A stretch of DNA of 64,000 bases from Streptomyces sp. CBMA291 (GTDB lineage: Bacteria; Actinomycetota; Actinomycetes; Streptomycetales; Streptomycetaceae). The stretch's first letter is position 1, and the number at the start of each line of letters is the position of its first letter. This document shows positions 1 through 8,689 of this stretch, one piece after another. The DNA lies in NCBI RefSeq assembly GCF_014596525.1, contig NZ_MSJP01000105.1:123125-187124 (forward strand), read 5' to 3'. The notes under the pieces are model-generated. The model worked only from the letters and a program-made list of their open reading frames with translations. It did no database searches and had not been told where the DNA came from. The translations under genes were made by a program, and so were the position numbers.

Positions 1-1206
1 CTGCGGGTCGCCGTCGCCTGCCCGCCCGGCACCCCCCTCTCCGCCGCCGTCCGCGCCGAGGGCGCCGGAACCCTCGACTGGCAGGCCGGCCGGGACCCCG
101 GCCCCGCGCTCCTGCGCGAGACCCGCGACCTGGCCCGGCTGATCCATGCCGTCCGGCCCACCCTCGTCCACGCCCACAGCGCCAAGGCGGGGCTCTGCTC
201 CCGGCTCGCCGTCCGGGGCCGGATCCCCACCGTCTACCAGCCGCACGCCTGGTCCTTCGAGGCGGTCCAGGGGACGACCGCGGCCCTCGCCCGCCACTGG
301 GAACGGTTCGGCGCCCGCTGGGCGGACCGGATCCTCTGCGTGAGCGAGGCGGAGCGGCGTACGGGCGAAGCCGCCGGGGTCGCCAGGGGCTCCAAGGGCT
401 CCAGGGACACCGGGGACACCCGGGACTCTCGGGAATCCGGTGGCACCCGGGAATCCGGTGGCACCCGGGACACCAAGGCCGCCAGAGACACCGGAAGCAC
501 TGGGGACACTGGCGGCACTGGCGGCACGGGGAGTACCAGGAGCACCGGAAGCGCCGGAAGCGGCAGGGGCTCCGGGAAATGGTCCGTCGTCCACAACGGC
601 GTGGACACCGCCCGGTTCGCCTTCTCCGGCCCGCCCCGCAATCCGGCGCCCACCGCCGTCTGCGTGGGCAGACTCTGCCGCCAGAAGGGCCAGGACGTAC
701 TCCTCGCCGCCTGGCCCGCCGTCCTCGCCGACGTGCCCACCGCCCGGCTCGTCCTGGTCGGCGACGGACCCGACCGCGAGCGGCTGCGCGACCGCGCGGG
801 CCCCTCGGTGCGCTTCACCGGGGCCGTCGACGACACCGTCCCCTGGTACCGGGCGGCCGACGTCGTCGTCCTGCCGTCCCGCTGGGAGGGCATGGCCCTG
901 GCGCCCCTTGAGGCCATGGCGACCGGCCGGCCCGTCGTCGTCAGCGACGTCGACGGGGCCCGCGAGAGCCTGCCGTCCGCCCACCGCGCCCCGTGCCTGG
1001 TCCCGCCCGAGGACCCGGCCGCGCTCGCCACCGCCCTCGGCCGCCTCCTCGGCAGGCCGGAGCTGCGGCACCGCCTGGGCCGAGAGGCCCACGAGCACAT
1101 CCTCAGCAGTTTCGATGTCCGGCACACCGCCGAGGCCGTCGCGGACGTCTACCGCGCACTGGCCGGAGCGCGGGGTGCCGAGCACAGAGAGCCGATTGCG
1201 CAGTGA
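1..1206 (+). CDS. Glycosyltransferase family 4 (5' end outside window)
   Basis: The frame is open from base 1, so the gene begins upstream. Residues such as HAHSAKAG and QPHAWSFEAVQG fit the acceptor half of a GT-B fold. The C-terminal half has the donor-site pattern of GT4 enzymes: VCVGRLCRQKGQD, LVGDGPDRERL, then LPSRWEGMALAPLEAMATGRPVV with the EGMALAPLE nucleotide-sugar motif. It probably adds a sugar to a lipid-linked exopolysaccharide intermediate at the inner membrane face. Between the two halves lies a roughly 60-residue Gly/Thr/Arg/Asp repeat linker that other GT4 enzymes do not need. The stop overlaps the GTG of the next gene, so translation is probably coupled. The sugar specificity cannot be read from the sequence. 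Confidence 0.85.
   Translation: MRVAVACPPGTPLSAAVRAEGAGTLDWQAGRDPGPALLRETRDLARLIHAVRPTLVHAHSAKAGLCSRLAVRGRIPTVYQPHAWSFEAVQGTTAALARHWERFGARWADRILCVSEAERRTGEAAGVARGSKGSRDTGDTRDSRESGGTRESGGTRDTKAARDTGSTGDTGGTGGTGSTRSTGSAGSGRGSGKWSVVHNGVDTARFAFSGPPRNPAPTAVCVGRLCRQKGQDVLLAAWPAVLADVPTARLVLVGDGPDRERLRDRAGPSVRFTGAVDDTVPWYRAADVVVLPSRWEGMALAPLEAMATGRPVVVSDVDGARESLPSAHRAPCLVPPEDPAALATALGRLLGRPELRHRLGREAHEHILSSFDVRHTAEAVADVYRALAGARGAEHREPIAQ
385..580 (+). repeat. Coding simple-sequence expansion inside the GT4 gene
   Basis: Imperfect 9-15 bp repeats of the type (gg)gacaccgg / ggcacccggga encode RDTGDT, GGTRESGG, TGGTGG and similar units. They sit exactly between the GT-B N- and C-domains. This looks like slipped-strand expansion kept in frame. 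Confidence 0.7.
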
Positions 1207-2648
1207 CCACGGAAAGCACCAGCGTCCCCTCCTCGCCGGGCCCCTGGCCCACGGCGGGCCCGACCTTCGGCCTGGCCCCCCTCGTCCCGCGCCGCACGCC
1301 CCGGCTCTCGCTGCCCGCCCGCCGACGCCCCCGAAGCCGCTCCGGCACGGCCCCGCTCGTCGCCGCCGACGCCCTGGCCACCCTCACTGGCGCCCTGTTC
1401 CTCGGCCCCTCCCACCACGACATCCGGCTGCTCCTTCCGGTCGTGGCCCTCGTCCTGCTCCTCGACGGACGCGCCGGACTCCACCGCCCCGCCGCCTACA
1501 CCCGGGCCCTCGACGACCTGCCCGCCCTCGCCTCGCGCGCGGGGCTCGTCTGGTGTCTCGCGGCCGCCTCGGTCGCCGCGTACTCCCCCGCCCTCGCCCT
1601 CGGCCCGCGACGGCTCTGCGCCGCCTACGGCGCCCACGTCGGCGCCGCCGTCCTGGTCCGGGCGGTGCTGCTGGCCCGGCGGCGGCGGATCGCGCGGGCC
1701 CACCCCCGGTCGACGCTCGTCGTCGGCGGGACCGGGGCCGCGCGCCGGTTCGCCACCGCCGCCGACCGGCACCCGGAGTACGGGCTGCGGCCGGTCGGCA
1801 TCGTCGGCGTGCCCGCGCAGGGCGGCGCGGCCAGGACCGGCGGGGAGCCCGGCCTGCCGGTGCTCACCACCGCCGAGGAGATCCACCGGGCCGTCATCCA
1901 GAACGCCGTCCGCGACGCCGTCTTCCTCGACGACGACCCCGGACTCGTCCGGCTCCTCCAGCGGTACGGCTGCGCCACCTGGCGGGTCGGCGGAGAACAG
2001 GCGGGCGGGCCGATGGGCGCCCATGTGTGGGGGTACGCCCGGCGCCCGATCGTCCCGCCGGACGAGCGGCGCGGACTGGCCGCCAAACGGGCCCTCGACC
2101 TCGCGCTCGTCGTGCCCGCGCTCGCGTTCGCGCTGCCGGTCCTGCTGCTGTGCGCGCTCTCCGTACGCCTCTCGGACGGGCCCGGGGTGCTGTTCCGGCA
2201 GGAGCGGGTGGGCCAGTACGGGCGCCACTTCACGCTGCTGAAGTTCCGTACGCTCCGCCCCTCCGACGAGACCGAGTCGGCGACCCGCTGGAACGTGGCG
2301 GACGACCGGCGGATGAGCGCGGCGGGGCGCCTCCTGCGCAAGACCTCCCTCGACGAGCTGCCCCAGCTGTGGAACGTACTCCGCGGGGATATGAGCCTGG
2401 TCGGACCCCGGCCCGAACGCCCTTATTTCGTCGCCCAGTTCAGCAAGGTCCACACCGGTTACGCGGCCCGGCACCGGATGCCCGTGGGGCTCACCGGTCT
2501 GGCGCAGGTGCACGGGCTGCGCGGCGACACCTCCATCGAGGACCGCTGCCGCTTCGACAACCACTACATCGACCACTGGTCGCTCTGGCAGGACGTCTGC
2601 ATCCTGCTGCGCACGGCCGCCGGCGTCGTCCGGCACACGGGGAGCTGA
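1203..2648 (+). CDS. Polyprenyl-phosphate sugar-1-phosphate transferase (initiating EPS transferase)
   Basis: An enzyme of about 481 aa in the WbaP/CpsE (bacterial sugar transferase) family. It would move a sugar-1-phosphate from a UDP-sugar onto undecaprenyl phosphate to begin each repeat unit. The N-terminal third has several hydrophobic stretches. A central Rossmann-like segment follows (TLVVGGTGAARRF). The C-terminal catalytic domain starts at KRALDLALV and carries the family signatures GPGVLFRQERVGQYGR, LLKFRT, RKTSLDELPQLWNV and MSLVGPRPERP. I chose GTG 1203 because it overlaps the preceding stop by four bases; the longer open frame is not coding-like. The next gene starts three bases downstream. 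Confidence 0.9.
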   Translation: MTTESTSVPSSPGPWPTAGPTFGLAPLVPRRTPRLSLPARRRPRSRSGTAPLVAADALATLTGALFLGPSHHDIRLLLPVVALVLLLDGRAGLHRPAAYTRALDDLPALASRAGLVWCLAAASVAAYSPALALGPRRLCAAYGAHVGAAVLVRAVLLARRRRIARAHPRSTLVVGGTGAARRFATAADRHPEYGLRPVGIVGVPAQGGAARTGGEPGLPVLTTAEEIHRAVIQNAVRDAVFLDDDPGLVRLLQRYGCATWRVGGEQAGGPMGAHVWGYARRPIVPPDERRGLAAKRALDLALVVPALAFALPVLLLCALSVRLSDGPGVLFRQERVGQYGRHFTLLKFRTLRPSDETESATRWNVADDRRMSAAGRLLRKTSLDELPQLWNVLRGDMSLVGPRPERPYFVAQFSKVHTGYAARHRMPVGLTGLAQVHGLRGDTSIEDRCRFDNHYIDHWSLWQDVCILLRTAAGVVRHTGS

Positions 2649-2650
2649 CC

Positions 2651-3958
2651 ATGGCCACGGCCCTCACCGTGCCGGCGGTCACCCCGGACGTCCGCGATCT
2701 GCTCCGCCGCGCCGGAGTCCTCTCACCGGTCCTCGCCGTGCTCGCGCTGCTGCTCGTCCCCGGCGGCGGCAGCCGGGACGGCACCGGCGGCACGGGCACG
2801 GTCGCCGACGCCGCCTCCGGGCTGCTCGTCCTCGTCTGTCTCGTCCGGGTGGTGCGCGGCGGGCACCGGCCGCTCACCCGGACGGCGGCCGTCGTCCTCG
2901 GCCTTCCCGTCCTCGGCGTCTGTCTGGCCTCGGTCACCTCCGCCGACCCGGCGGCGAGCCTGCCGGGCGTCGCCCGCTACCTCCAGCTCTTCGTCCTCGT
3001 CCCGGCGGCCGTGCTCCTCACCGTCCGCGACCGGCGGGACTTCGCCGTCGTCGTCTGGGCCCTGGTCGGACTCGCCCTGCTCCAGGGCGCGGTGGGCGTC
3101 GTCCAGTACCTGACCGGGACCGGCGCCTCCTACCAGGGCGAGGACATCCGGGCCGTCGGCACCTTCGGGCCCGTGGACGTCATGGGGATGGCGACCGTCG
3201 TCTCCTACGGTCTGGTCGCCGTCACCGGGATCGCGCTGGGGTCCCGGGCGGGCCGGACGCGGACGGCCGCGCTCTGCTGCGGTGCGCTGCTCGTCGTCCC
3301 GCTCGTCCTCTCCTTCAGCCGGGGCGCGTGGATCGCGACCGTCCTCGCCTGCGGGGCGCAGCTGCTGCTCTCCGGGCCCGCGCGGGCGGTGCGGGTGGCG
3401 CTCGCGGCGGGGGCGCTCGGGGTGGTCCTGGTCGGCGGTCTCGGCATCGGCTCGGCGATGGTCGAGGAGCGGGCGGCGAGCATCACGCGGGTGGCGGACG
3501 CGCCGGACCAGTCGGTCACCGACCGGTACACGATGTGGGCGGCGGCCGGGCGCATGTGGCGGGCCGAACCGGTCACGGGCGTCGGACTCAAGGGCTTCCC
3601 CGCGTACCGCGACTCGAACGCCTCGATCGCGCTGTCCTCGGGCAGCGACACGGCGGGCGCGGGCGCCGGATACGTGCGGCAGCCGCTGCTCTCCCCGCAC
3701 AACATGTACCTCCTGGTCCTGAGCGAGCAGGGCCTCCTGGGGCTGCTCGCGCTGACCGGCGGCTGGCTGGTGCTGCTCGTCCGGGGGCTGCGCCGGCGCC
3801 GCTCGGGCGCGGAGTGCGCCCTCGTCGCCACGGGGCTGCTCGCCTGGCAGCTCGTCGACTTCGCGTACGCGGACATCGGCGGCCCCTCGACGGTCCTCAT
3901 GTCGGTGGTACTGGGCCTCGCCGCCTGGTGGGCCCTCACGGAGGCCGGGAGTGCGTGA
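2651..3958 (+). CDS. O-antigen ligase / Wzy-like membrane protein
   Basis: About 435 aa with roughly 10-12 predicted membrane segments and a large extracytoplasmic loop late in the protein containing GVGLKGFPAYRDSN and SPHNMYLLVLSEQGLLG. This is the O-antigen ligase (Wzy_C) pattern in which HN or HS follows a conserved loop. It should polymerise or transfer the lipid-linked repeat unit outside the membrane. The start ATG lies 3 bp after the sugar transferase stop, and the end overlaps the GTG of the flippase gene. Function within the pathway is inferred from family and position. Polymerase and ligase cannot be told apart by eye. Confidence 0.85.
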   Translation: MATALTVPAVTPDVRDLLRRAGVLSPVLAVLALLLVPGGGSRDGTGGTGTVADAASGLLVLVCLVRVVRGGHRPLTRTAAVVLGLPVLGVCLASVTSADPAASLPGVARYLQLFVLVPAAVLLTVRDRRDFAVVVWALVGLALLQGAVGVVQYLTGTGASYQGEDIRAVGTFGPVDVMGMATVVSYGLVAVTGIALGSRAGRTRTAALCCGALLVVPLVLSFSRGAWIATVLACGAQLLLSGPARAVRVALAAGALGVVLVGGLGIGSAMVEERAASITRVADAPDQSVTDRYTMWAAAGRMWRAEPVTGVGLKGFPAYRDSNASIALSSGSDTAGAGAGYVRQPLLSPHNMYLLVLSEQGLLGLLALTGGWLVLLVRGLRRRRSGAECALVATGLLAWQLVDFAYADIGGPSTVLMSVVLGLAAWWALTEAGSA

Positions 3959-6563
3959 CCCCGGGGCCGGCCGGCCGGAGACACCGAGGGACGGGGGGCA
4001 CCCGAAGACACCGTGGGACCAGCAGAACCCGGGCCCTCACGGGGCCACCGGGACCGGTGGGACGCCGGGGGATGGGGGGTCTGGGGGGTACGAGGGACCC
4101 CCCGGGGTGCCCGGGTACGGCACTCGGGCCCCGGGGTCTGTAGAGCCTGCGGGGTCTGTTGCGCCTGCGGGGTCTGTAGAGCCTGCGAAGCCTGTAGCAC
4201 CTGCGAGGTCTACGGGACCCACCGGAACCCGGGGGCGCACGGGAACCGCCGGGGCTCCCGGGGCCGCCGGGGCTCCCGGGCCCGCTGGGGCCGGTGCGAT
4301 GCCGGGGGCTCCCGGACCTGCTGGGGCCGGTGCGACGCCAGGGACGCCAGGGGCACCCGGGCACCCGGAGTCCTCAGGACCCGCAGGTTCACCCGGGCCC
4401 GTACCCGCCCTCGTCCCGGCCCCCTCCCCCTCCCGACGGGCGGCCGAGCAGCAGGGCGCCGGGCCGCAGGGCCTGGGGAGGGCGGGCGACGGGCGACGGG
4501 CGGGTGTCCGGCGCCCGTCGACCGGGCGGCGCGGGCGACCCCGTACGCGGGGAGCGCACGCCGGGGCGGTCCCCGAGCGCGGGTTCCTGGCGAAGGCGGC
4601 CGCCGTCACCGCCGGGCTCACCGCCGCCGGGGCGCTGCTCGGGCTCGTCCGGGACCAGACCCTCGCGGGGTACTTCGGCGCGGGGGCGGAGACCGACGCG
4701 TTCCTGGTGGCCTGGACGGTGCCCGAGTTCGCCTCGACGCTGCTGGTCGAGGACGCCATGGCGCTGATCATGGTGCCCGCCTTCGCGCGGGCGCTCGCCC
4801 ATCGCTCCGGCACCGGGCTCGCCGATCCGGTGCGCGCCCTGGTGCGGGGGACGCTCCCCCGGCTCGTCCTCGCCCTCGGTCTCGCCGCCGCGCTCCTCGT
4901 GGCCGCCGCGCCGCTGCTCGTCCGGGTCCTCGCGCCGGGCCTTCCCGATCCGGCGCTCGCGATCGACTGCACCCGGCTGACCGGCACGTGCGTGCTGACG
5001 TTCGCGCTGGTCGGCTACTGCTCGGCGGCCTTGCGGGCGCACGGCCGGTTCCTGCCGCCCGCGCTGATCTACGTGGCGTACAACGTGGGCATCATCGGCA
5101 CCGTCCTGCTGCTGCGCGACCCGTGGGGGGTGCGGTCGGCCGCCGCCGGGGTCGCGGTCGGCGGCCTTCTGATGGTCCTCGTCCAGGCGCCGTCCCTGCT
5201 GCGGGAGCTGCGGGCGCACCCCCGGTCGGGGCGGAACCCGGCGGCACCCGTACGCAGGGACGGCGAGGGGCGGGGACCGCGCCCGCCCGCGTACCGGGGC
5301 GGCGAGGGCCGGACGCAGGAGCCGCTCGTACACCGCCCCGGCGAGGAGCAGCCCCCCGCGCCCGCCCCGTACCCCCGCACCGGGCACCGCACCCCGGAGC
5401 CACCCCCGTACCCCCGTACCGCCGAACACCGCACCTCTGAGCCGCCCCCGTACCCCCGTACCGCCGAACACCGCACCCCCGAGCCGCCCCCGTACCGCCC
5501 TTCCGGGCATCACGCCCCCGAGCCGCCCCCGTACCGCCGTTACCGCCGTGCCGAGCGCCCGGCCCCCGGGTCGTCCTCCTACCGAGGCGGCGAGACCCGG
5601 GTGCTGGTGCTCGGGCTGATCGCTCCCGTCGTCGCGTTCTCGCTCTGCCGGCAGTCGCAGACGCTGATCGAGCGGTTCCTCGCCTCGCCGCTGCCCGCCG
5701 GGGCCATCTCGCATCTGAACTACGCGCAGAAGGTCGCGCAGCTGCCGATGGCCTTCTCGCTCATGCTGTGCACGGTCAGCTTCCCGACGGTGGCCCGCGC
5801 GCTCGCGGCGGGGGACGCGGAGGCGGCCCGGCGGCGTGTCGAGCGGGATCTGCTGCTGGCCGCCGTCGTCGTCCTCGTCGGCGCGTCGACGGTGATCGCC
5901 ACCGCCCCCAGGATCGTCGAACTCCTCTTCGAGCGCGGCGAGTTCGGGCGCCCCGACACCCTCGCGACCGGCGCCGTCATGCGGGTGTACGCGCTGGGGC
6001 TGCTCGGCCAGACGATGGTGGGGGCCCTGGTCCGCTGCTACTTCTCCGCCGCCCGGCCGCTCTGGTATCCGGCCGCCGCCATGGGCGCCGGGCTCGCCGT
6101 CACCACCGTCGCGGGGGTGCCCGGCGCCCACGCCTGGGGAGCCGTCGGCATCGCCGCGGCCAACGCCCTCGGCATCACCGTCACGGCGGTCATGCTGCTG
6201 CGCGGGGCCCACCGGCAGACCGTCCCGGTCCGGTCCGACCGGCTCGGCGAGCGCCTGTTGCGCCTGTCCGCGGCGGGCGCCCTGGCGACCGGTGCGGGCT
6301 GGCTGTGCTCGCTCGCGGCCGGTCCCGCGCTGCTCGCCGTCGCCGTCGCGGGCCTGGTCTCCGTCGCCGTCTTCGCCGTCTGCGCCGTCTTCGCCGTCCG
6401 CGGGTCCCGCGCCGCCCGCGTCGGTCCGGCCCCCGAGGTTCCGTCCCTGCCCCGCTCCGCCTCCCGGAGGAGGACCCCCCATGCCCGCCACCGCGCTGCG
6501 CCGCATGCTGCCGAAGCCGCCCCTGTGGGTGGCGATGTACCACTCGATCGCGGACACCGCTGA
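3951..6563 (+). CDS. MurJ/MviN-type lipid flippase with long low-complexity insertions
   Basis: The core is MviN/MurJ-like: FLAKAAAVTAGLTAAGALLG, LVRDQTLAGYFGAGAETDAFLVA, then many membrane helices ending near residue 820. It probably flips the lipid-linked EPS unit in the Wzx role, though a lipid II role is not excluded. Two oddities stand out. The first 200 or so residues are collagen-like Gly-X-Y runs (GAPGAAGAPGPAGAG) and PAGSVEP repeats. A roughly 125-residue Pro/Tyr/Arg/His-rich block with EPPPYPRTAEHRT repeats splits the helix bundle at about 5220-5600. At 870 aa it is far longer than a typical MurJ (about 500-550 aa). GTG 3951 overlaps the upstream stop; a start much nearer base 4560 would drop the collagen-like part and cannot be excluded. 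The 3' end overlaps the deacetylase gene by 83 bp. Confidence 0.8.
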   Translation: MRDPGAGRPETPRDGGHPKTPWDQQNPGPHGATGTGGTPGDGGSGGYEGPPGVPGYGTRAPGSVEPAGSVAPAGSVEPAKPVAPARSTGPTGTRGRTGTAGAPGAAGAPGPAGAGAMPGAPGPAGAGATPGTPGAPGHPESSGPAGSPGPVPALVPAPSPSRRAAEQQGAGPQGLGRAGDGRRAGVRRPSTGRRGRPRTRGAHAGAVPERGFLAKAAAVTAGLTAAGALLGLVRDQTLAGYFGAGAETDAFLVAWTVPEFASTLLVEDAMALIMVPAFARALAHRSGTGLADPVRALVRGTLPRLVLALGLAAALLVAAAPLLVRVLAPGLPDPALAIDCTRLTGTCVLTFALVGYCSAALRAHGRFLPPALIYVAYNVGIIGTVLLLRDPWGVRSAAAGVAVGGLLMVLVQAPSLLRELRAHPRSGRNPAAPVRRDGEGRGPRPPAYRGGEGRTQEPLVHRPGEEQPPAPAPYPRTGHRTPEPPPYPRTAEHRTSEPPPYPRTAEHRTPEPPPYRPSGHHAPEPPPYRRYRRAERPAPGSSSYRGGETRVLVLGLIAPVVAFSLCRQSQTLIERFLASPLPAGAISHLNYAQKVAQLPMAFSLMLCTVSFPTVARALAAGDAEAARRRVERDLLLAAVVVLVGASTVIATAPRIVELLFERGEFGRPDTLATGAVMRVYALGLLGQTMVGALVRCYFSAARPLWYPAAAMGAGLAVTTVAGVPGAHAWGAVGIAAANALGITVTAVMLLRGAHRQTVPVRSDRLGERLLRLSAAGALATGAGWLCSLAAGPALLAVAVAGLVSVAVFAVCAVFAVRGSRAARVGPAPEVPSLPRSASRRRTPHARHRAAPHAAEAAPVGGDVPLDRGHR
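3985..4400 (+). repeat. Collagen-like Gly-X-Y coding repeats
   Basis: GC-rich direct repeats encode AP-A-GS-VEP units and then Gly-X-Y triplets (GPTGTRG, GAPGAAGAPGPAG, MPGAPGPAGAG). Codon choice is near-uniform, as expected of recent expansion. Confidence 0.75.
5385..5545 (+). repeat. Pro/Tyr-rich tandem coding repeats in the flippase
   Basis: Imperfect units of about 48 bp encode variants of EPPPYPRTAEHRT; two adjacent copies are almost identical. They interrupt the membrane domain between helices, in a position that would be a cytoplasmic or external loop. Confidence 0.75.
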
Positions 6564-7263
6564 CGACCCGTACCGGGTCACCGTCTCCCCCGTGCGCTTC
6601 GCCCGGCAGCTGTGCTGGCTGGGCGAGCGGGGACTGCGCGGGGTCTCGGTGCGGGAGTTGCTCGCCGCCACCGCCGAGGGCCGCGCGGCCGGTCTGGTGG
6701 GGCTGACCTTCGACGACGGTTACGCGGACTTCGCCGAGTCGGCGCTCCCGCTGCTGCTGCGGCACGGGTTCACGGCGACCGTGTACGTCCTGCCGGGCAG
6801 GCTCGGCGGGGAGAACGCCTGGGACGCGGCGGGCCCGCGCAAGCCGCTGCTCTCCGGGGACGGCATCCGGCGGATCGCGGAGGCGGGCATGGAGATCGGC
6901 TCGCACGGGCTGACCCATGTGCCGCTGACCGAGACGGACGAACGGACGCTCACCGCCGAGACCCGGCAGAGCAGGACGCTCCTGGAGGAGCTGACCGGCA
7001 CGCCGGTGGACGGCTTCTGCTATCCGTACGGGCAGGTCGACCCGAGGGCGATCGGGGCGGTGCGCGCGGCCGGTTACCGCTACGCCTGCGCGATCGACCC
7101 GGGCCCGTACACCGGCGCGTACGCCCTGCCCCGGGTCCACATCGGCGAGGACGACACCGCCTGGCGCCTCGCGGCCAAGCGGCTGCTGCACCCGCTGCGC
7201 CGCCGCCGCCCCACCGACCTGACCCCGGTGCGGCCCGGCCCCGCCGTGGTGGGGGCGTCATGA
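6481..7263 (+). CDS. NodB-type polysaccharide deacetylase
   Basis: A 260-aa carbohydrate esterase 4 protein that would remove N- or O-acetyl groups from the exported polysaccharide. Visible motifs: VAMYHSIAD near the start, TFDDGYADF (the catalytic and metal Asp pair), IGSHGLTHVPL (His-X3-His metal ligands) and FCYPYGQVDPRA. There is no clear signal peptide, so it may act on lipid-linked precursors or leave by another route. The start is supported by a GGAGGAGG ribosome site about 8 bp upstream and by the MPATALRR start seen in frame, although it overlaps the flippase by 83 bp. Its stop overlaps the ATG of the small ORF that follows. Confidence 0.9.
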   Translation: MPATALRRMLPKPPLWVAMYHSIADTADDPYRVTVSPVRFARQLCWLGERGLRGVSVRELLAATAEGRAAGLVGLTFDDGYADFAESALPLLLRHGFTATVYVLPGRLGGENAWDAAGPRKPLLSGDGIRRIAEAGMEIGSHGLTHVPLTETDERTLTAETRQSRTLLEELTGTPVDGFCYPYGQVDPRAIGAVRAAGYRYACAIDPGPYTGAYALPRVHIGEDDTAWRLAAKRLLHPLRRRRPTDLTPVRPGPAVVGAS

Positions 7264-7481
7264 GGGCGCCGCGTGTCGTCAGGGGGCTCGGGGCGGGGGT
7301 CGTGCGGGCCCCGCACGTGGTCGAGGGGCCCGTCTCGTGGGCGGGCGCCGTGCGGGCCCCGCACGCCGTCGCAAGGCCCGGGGCGGGGGCGGGCGTCACG
7401 AGGGCCCCGTACGCCGTCACGGGAGCGGGCGTCCTGCGGGCCCCTCGCGTCAGCACACGGCTCCCGGCGGGGGTGTCATGA
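7260..7481 (+). CDS. 73-aa repeat peptide ORF, coupled to both neighbours
   Basis: The ATG at 7260 overlaps the deacetylase stop (ATGA), and the stop overlaps the ATG of the next glycosyltransferase (ATGA). This double overlap fills the gap exactly. The peptide is five degenerate copies of a unit with the core RAP-(R/H/Y)-x-V followed by Gly/Ala/Val. I recognise no domain, signal peptide or membrane segment. It may be a real coupling peptide or only a read-through frame that lets ribosomes reach the next gene; the DNA itself is a tandem repeat, so the protein repeat may be a by-product. Confidence 0.4.
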   Translation: MRAPRVVRGLGAGVVRAPHVVEGPVSWAGAVRAPHAVARPGAGAGVTRAPYAVTGAGVLRAPRVSTRLPAGVS

Positions 7482-8689
7482 AGGTCCTGCACGTCATCAC
7501 GGGGCTCGGCATCGGCGGCGCGGAGCAGCAACTGCGGTTGCTGCTCCGGCATCTGCCCGTCGAGAGCCGGGTGGTCACCCTCACCCATCCGGGCGCGGTT
7601 GCCGAGGGCATCGAGGCCGACGGCACTCCGGTCACGCATCTGGGCATGGCGGGCAACCGCGACCTCGGCGCGCTGCCCCGGCTGGCCAGGATCGTCCGGC
7701 AGGGGCGTTACGACCTCGTGCACACGCATCTGTACCGGGCGTGCGTGTACGGCAGGGCGGCCGCCCGACTGGCCGGGGTGCAGCGGGTGATCGCCACCGA
7801 ACACTCGCTCGGCGAGACGCAGATCGAGGGGCGACCGCTGTCGGCGGGGACCCGCGCCCTGTATCTGGCGTCGGAGCGGCTGGGCACGGCCACGGTCGCC
7901 GTCTCGCCCAGCGTGGCCCGGCGGCTCGCCGCGTGGGGGGTGCCCCCGGAGCGCGTCCGGGTCGTGCCCAACGGCATCGAGACGGACCGCTTCGCCTTCG
8001 ACGCGGACGCCCGGCGGTACACCCGGCGGGCCCTCGGCATCCCCGAGGACGCGTATGTGGTGGGCGGGGTGGGGCGGCTGGTGCCGGGGAAGCGGTTCGA
8101 TCTGCTCGTACGGGCGGTGGCCGGGGTGCCGGGGGCCCGGCTGCTGCTCGTCGGCGAGGGCGAGCGACGCGAGGAGCTGCTGCGCCTCGCCCACGCGTGC
8201 GGGGCGGCCGACCGGGTCCTGCTCGCGGGCCCCTGCGCGGACCCGCCGGTCCCCGGATCGGCCGCGCCCTCGCTGCCGGGGCTGCTCGCCGCGATGGACG
8301 TCTTCGTCTCCGCCTCCCCCGACGAGGCCTTCGGACTCGCCGCCGTCGAGGCCCTCGCCGCCGGTCTGCCGGTCCTGTACGCGGCCTGCCCCGCGATCGA
8401 GGACCTGCCCCCGGACGCCGCACCGGGCGCCCACCGCGTCGACGGCTCCTTGCCGGGCCTGATCGCGGCCCTTGAGTCGGTACGGACGGAGGCGCACCCC
8501 CGCATCCCGGACCCCGCACCAGCCACCAGACCCGCCCCCGCGTCGGACGTCGCGCGGCCCGCGCGCCTCCCCGTCCCCCCGGCCGCCCGTCACTACGACA
8601 TCGCGCGCAGCGCCCGGCAGTTGACGGCGCTCTATCACCAGGCCGTCCACGGCACCCTCCTCCACGAAGCGAGAGAAACCGCCCCATGA
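7478..8689 (+). CDS. Glycosyltransferase family 4
   Basis: A 403-aa GT-B enzyme. The N-terminus MKVLHVITGLGIGGAEQQL is the classic Gly-rich acceptor-side start of GT4. Later come VVPNGIETDRFAFD, GVGRLVPGKRFDLLVRA, LLLVGEGERREEL and the donor motif SPDEAFGLAAVEALAAGLPVLY. It probably extends the lipid-linked unit begun by the transferase upstream. ATG 7478 is chosen because the family start motif follows it immediately. The stop overlaps the Wzz-like gene by four bases. Donor and acceptor are unknown. Confidence 0.9.
   Translation: MKVLHVITGLGIGGAEQQLRLLLRHLPVESRVVTLTHPGAVAEGIEADGTPVTHLGMAGNRDLGALPRLARIVRQGRYDLVHTHLYRACVYGRAAARLAGVQRVIATEHSLGETQIEGRPLSAGTRALYLASERLGTATVAVSPSVARRLAAWGVPPERVRVVPNGIETDRFAFDADARRYTRRALGIPEDAYVVGGVGRLVPGKRFDLLVRAVAGVPGARLLLVGEGERREELLRLAHACGAADRVLLAGPCADPPVPGSAAPSLPGLLAAMDVFVSASPDEAFGLAAVEALAAGLPVLYAACPAIEDLPPDAAPGAHRVDGSLPGLIAALESVRTEAHPRIPDPAPATRPAPASDVARPARLPVPPAARHYDIARSARQLTALYHQAVHGTLLHEARETAP

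Noticed and set aside
440..3958. A 1172-codon plus-strand frame spanning four genes
   Set aside because: Only its last 435 codons, from 2651, are the O-antigen-ligase-like gene. The rest is Pro/Arg/Ser-rich shadow of the glycosyltransferase and sugar transferase.
4389..6671. A 760-codon minus-strand frame opposite the flippase gene
   Set aside because: Composition (Gly/Arg/Ala/Asp, no domain) and lack of a ribosome site show it is the antisense shadow of a high-GC gene.
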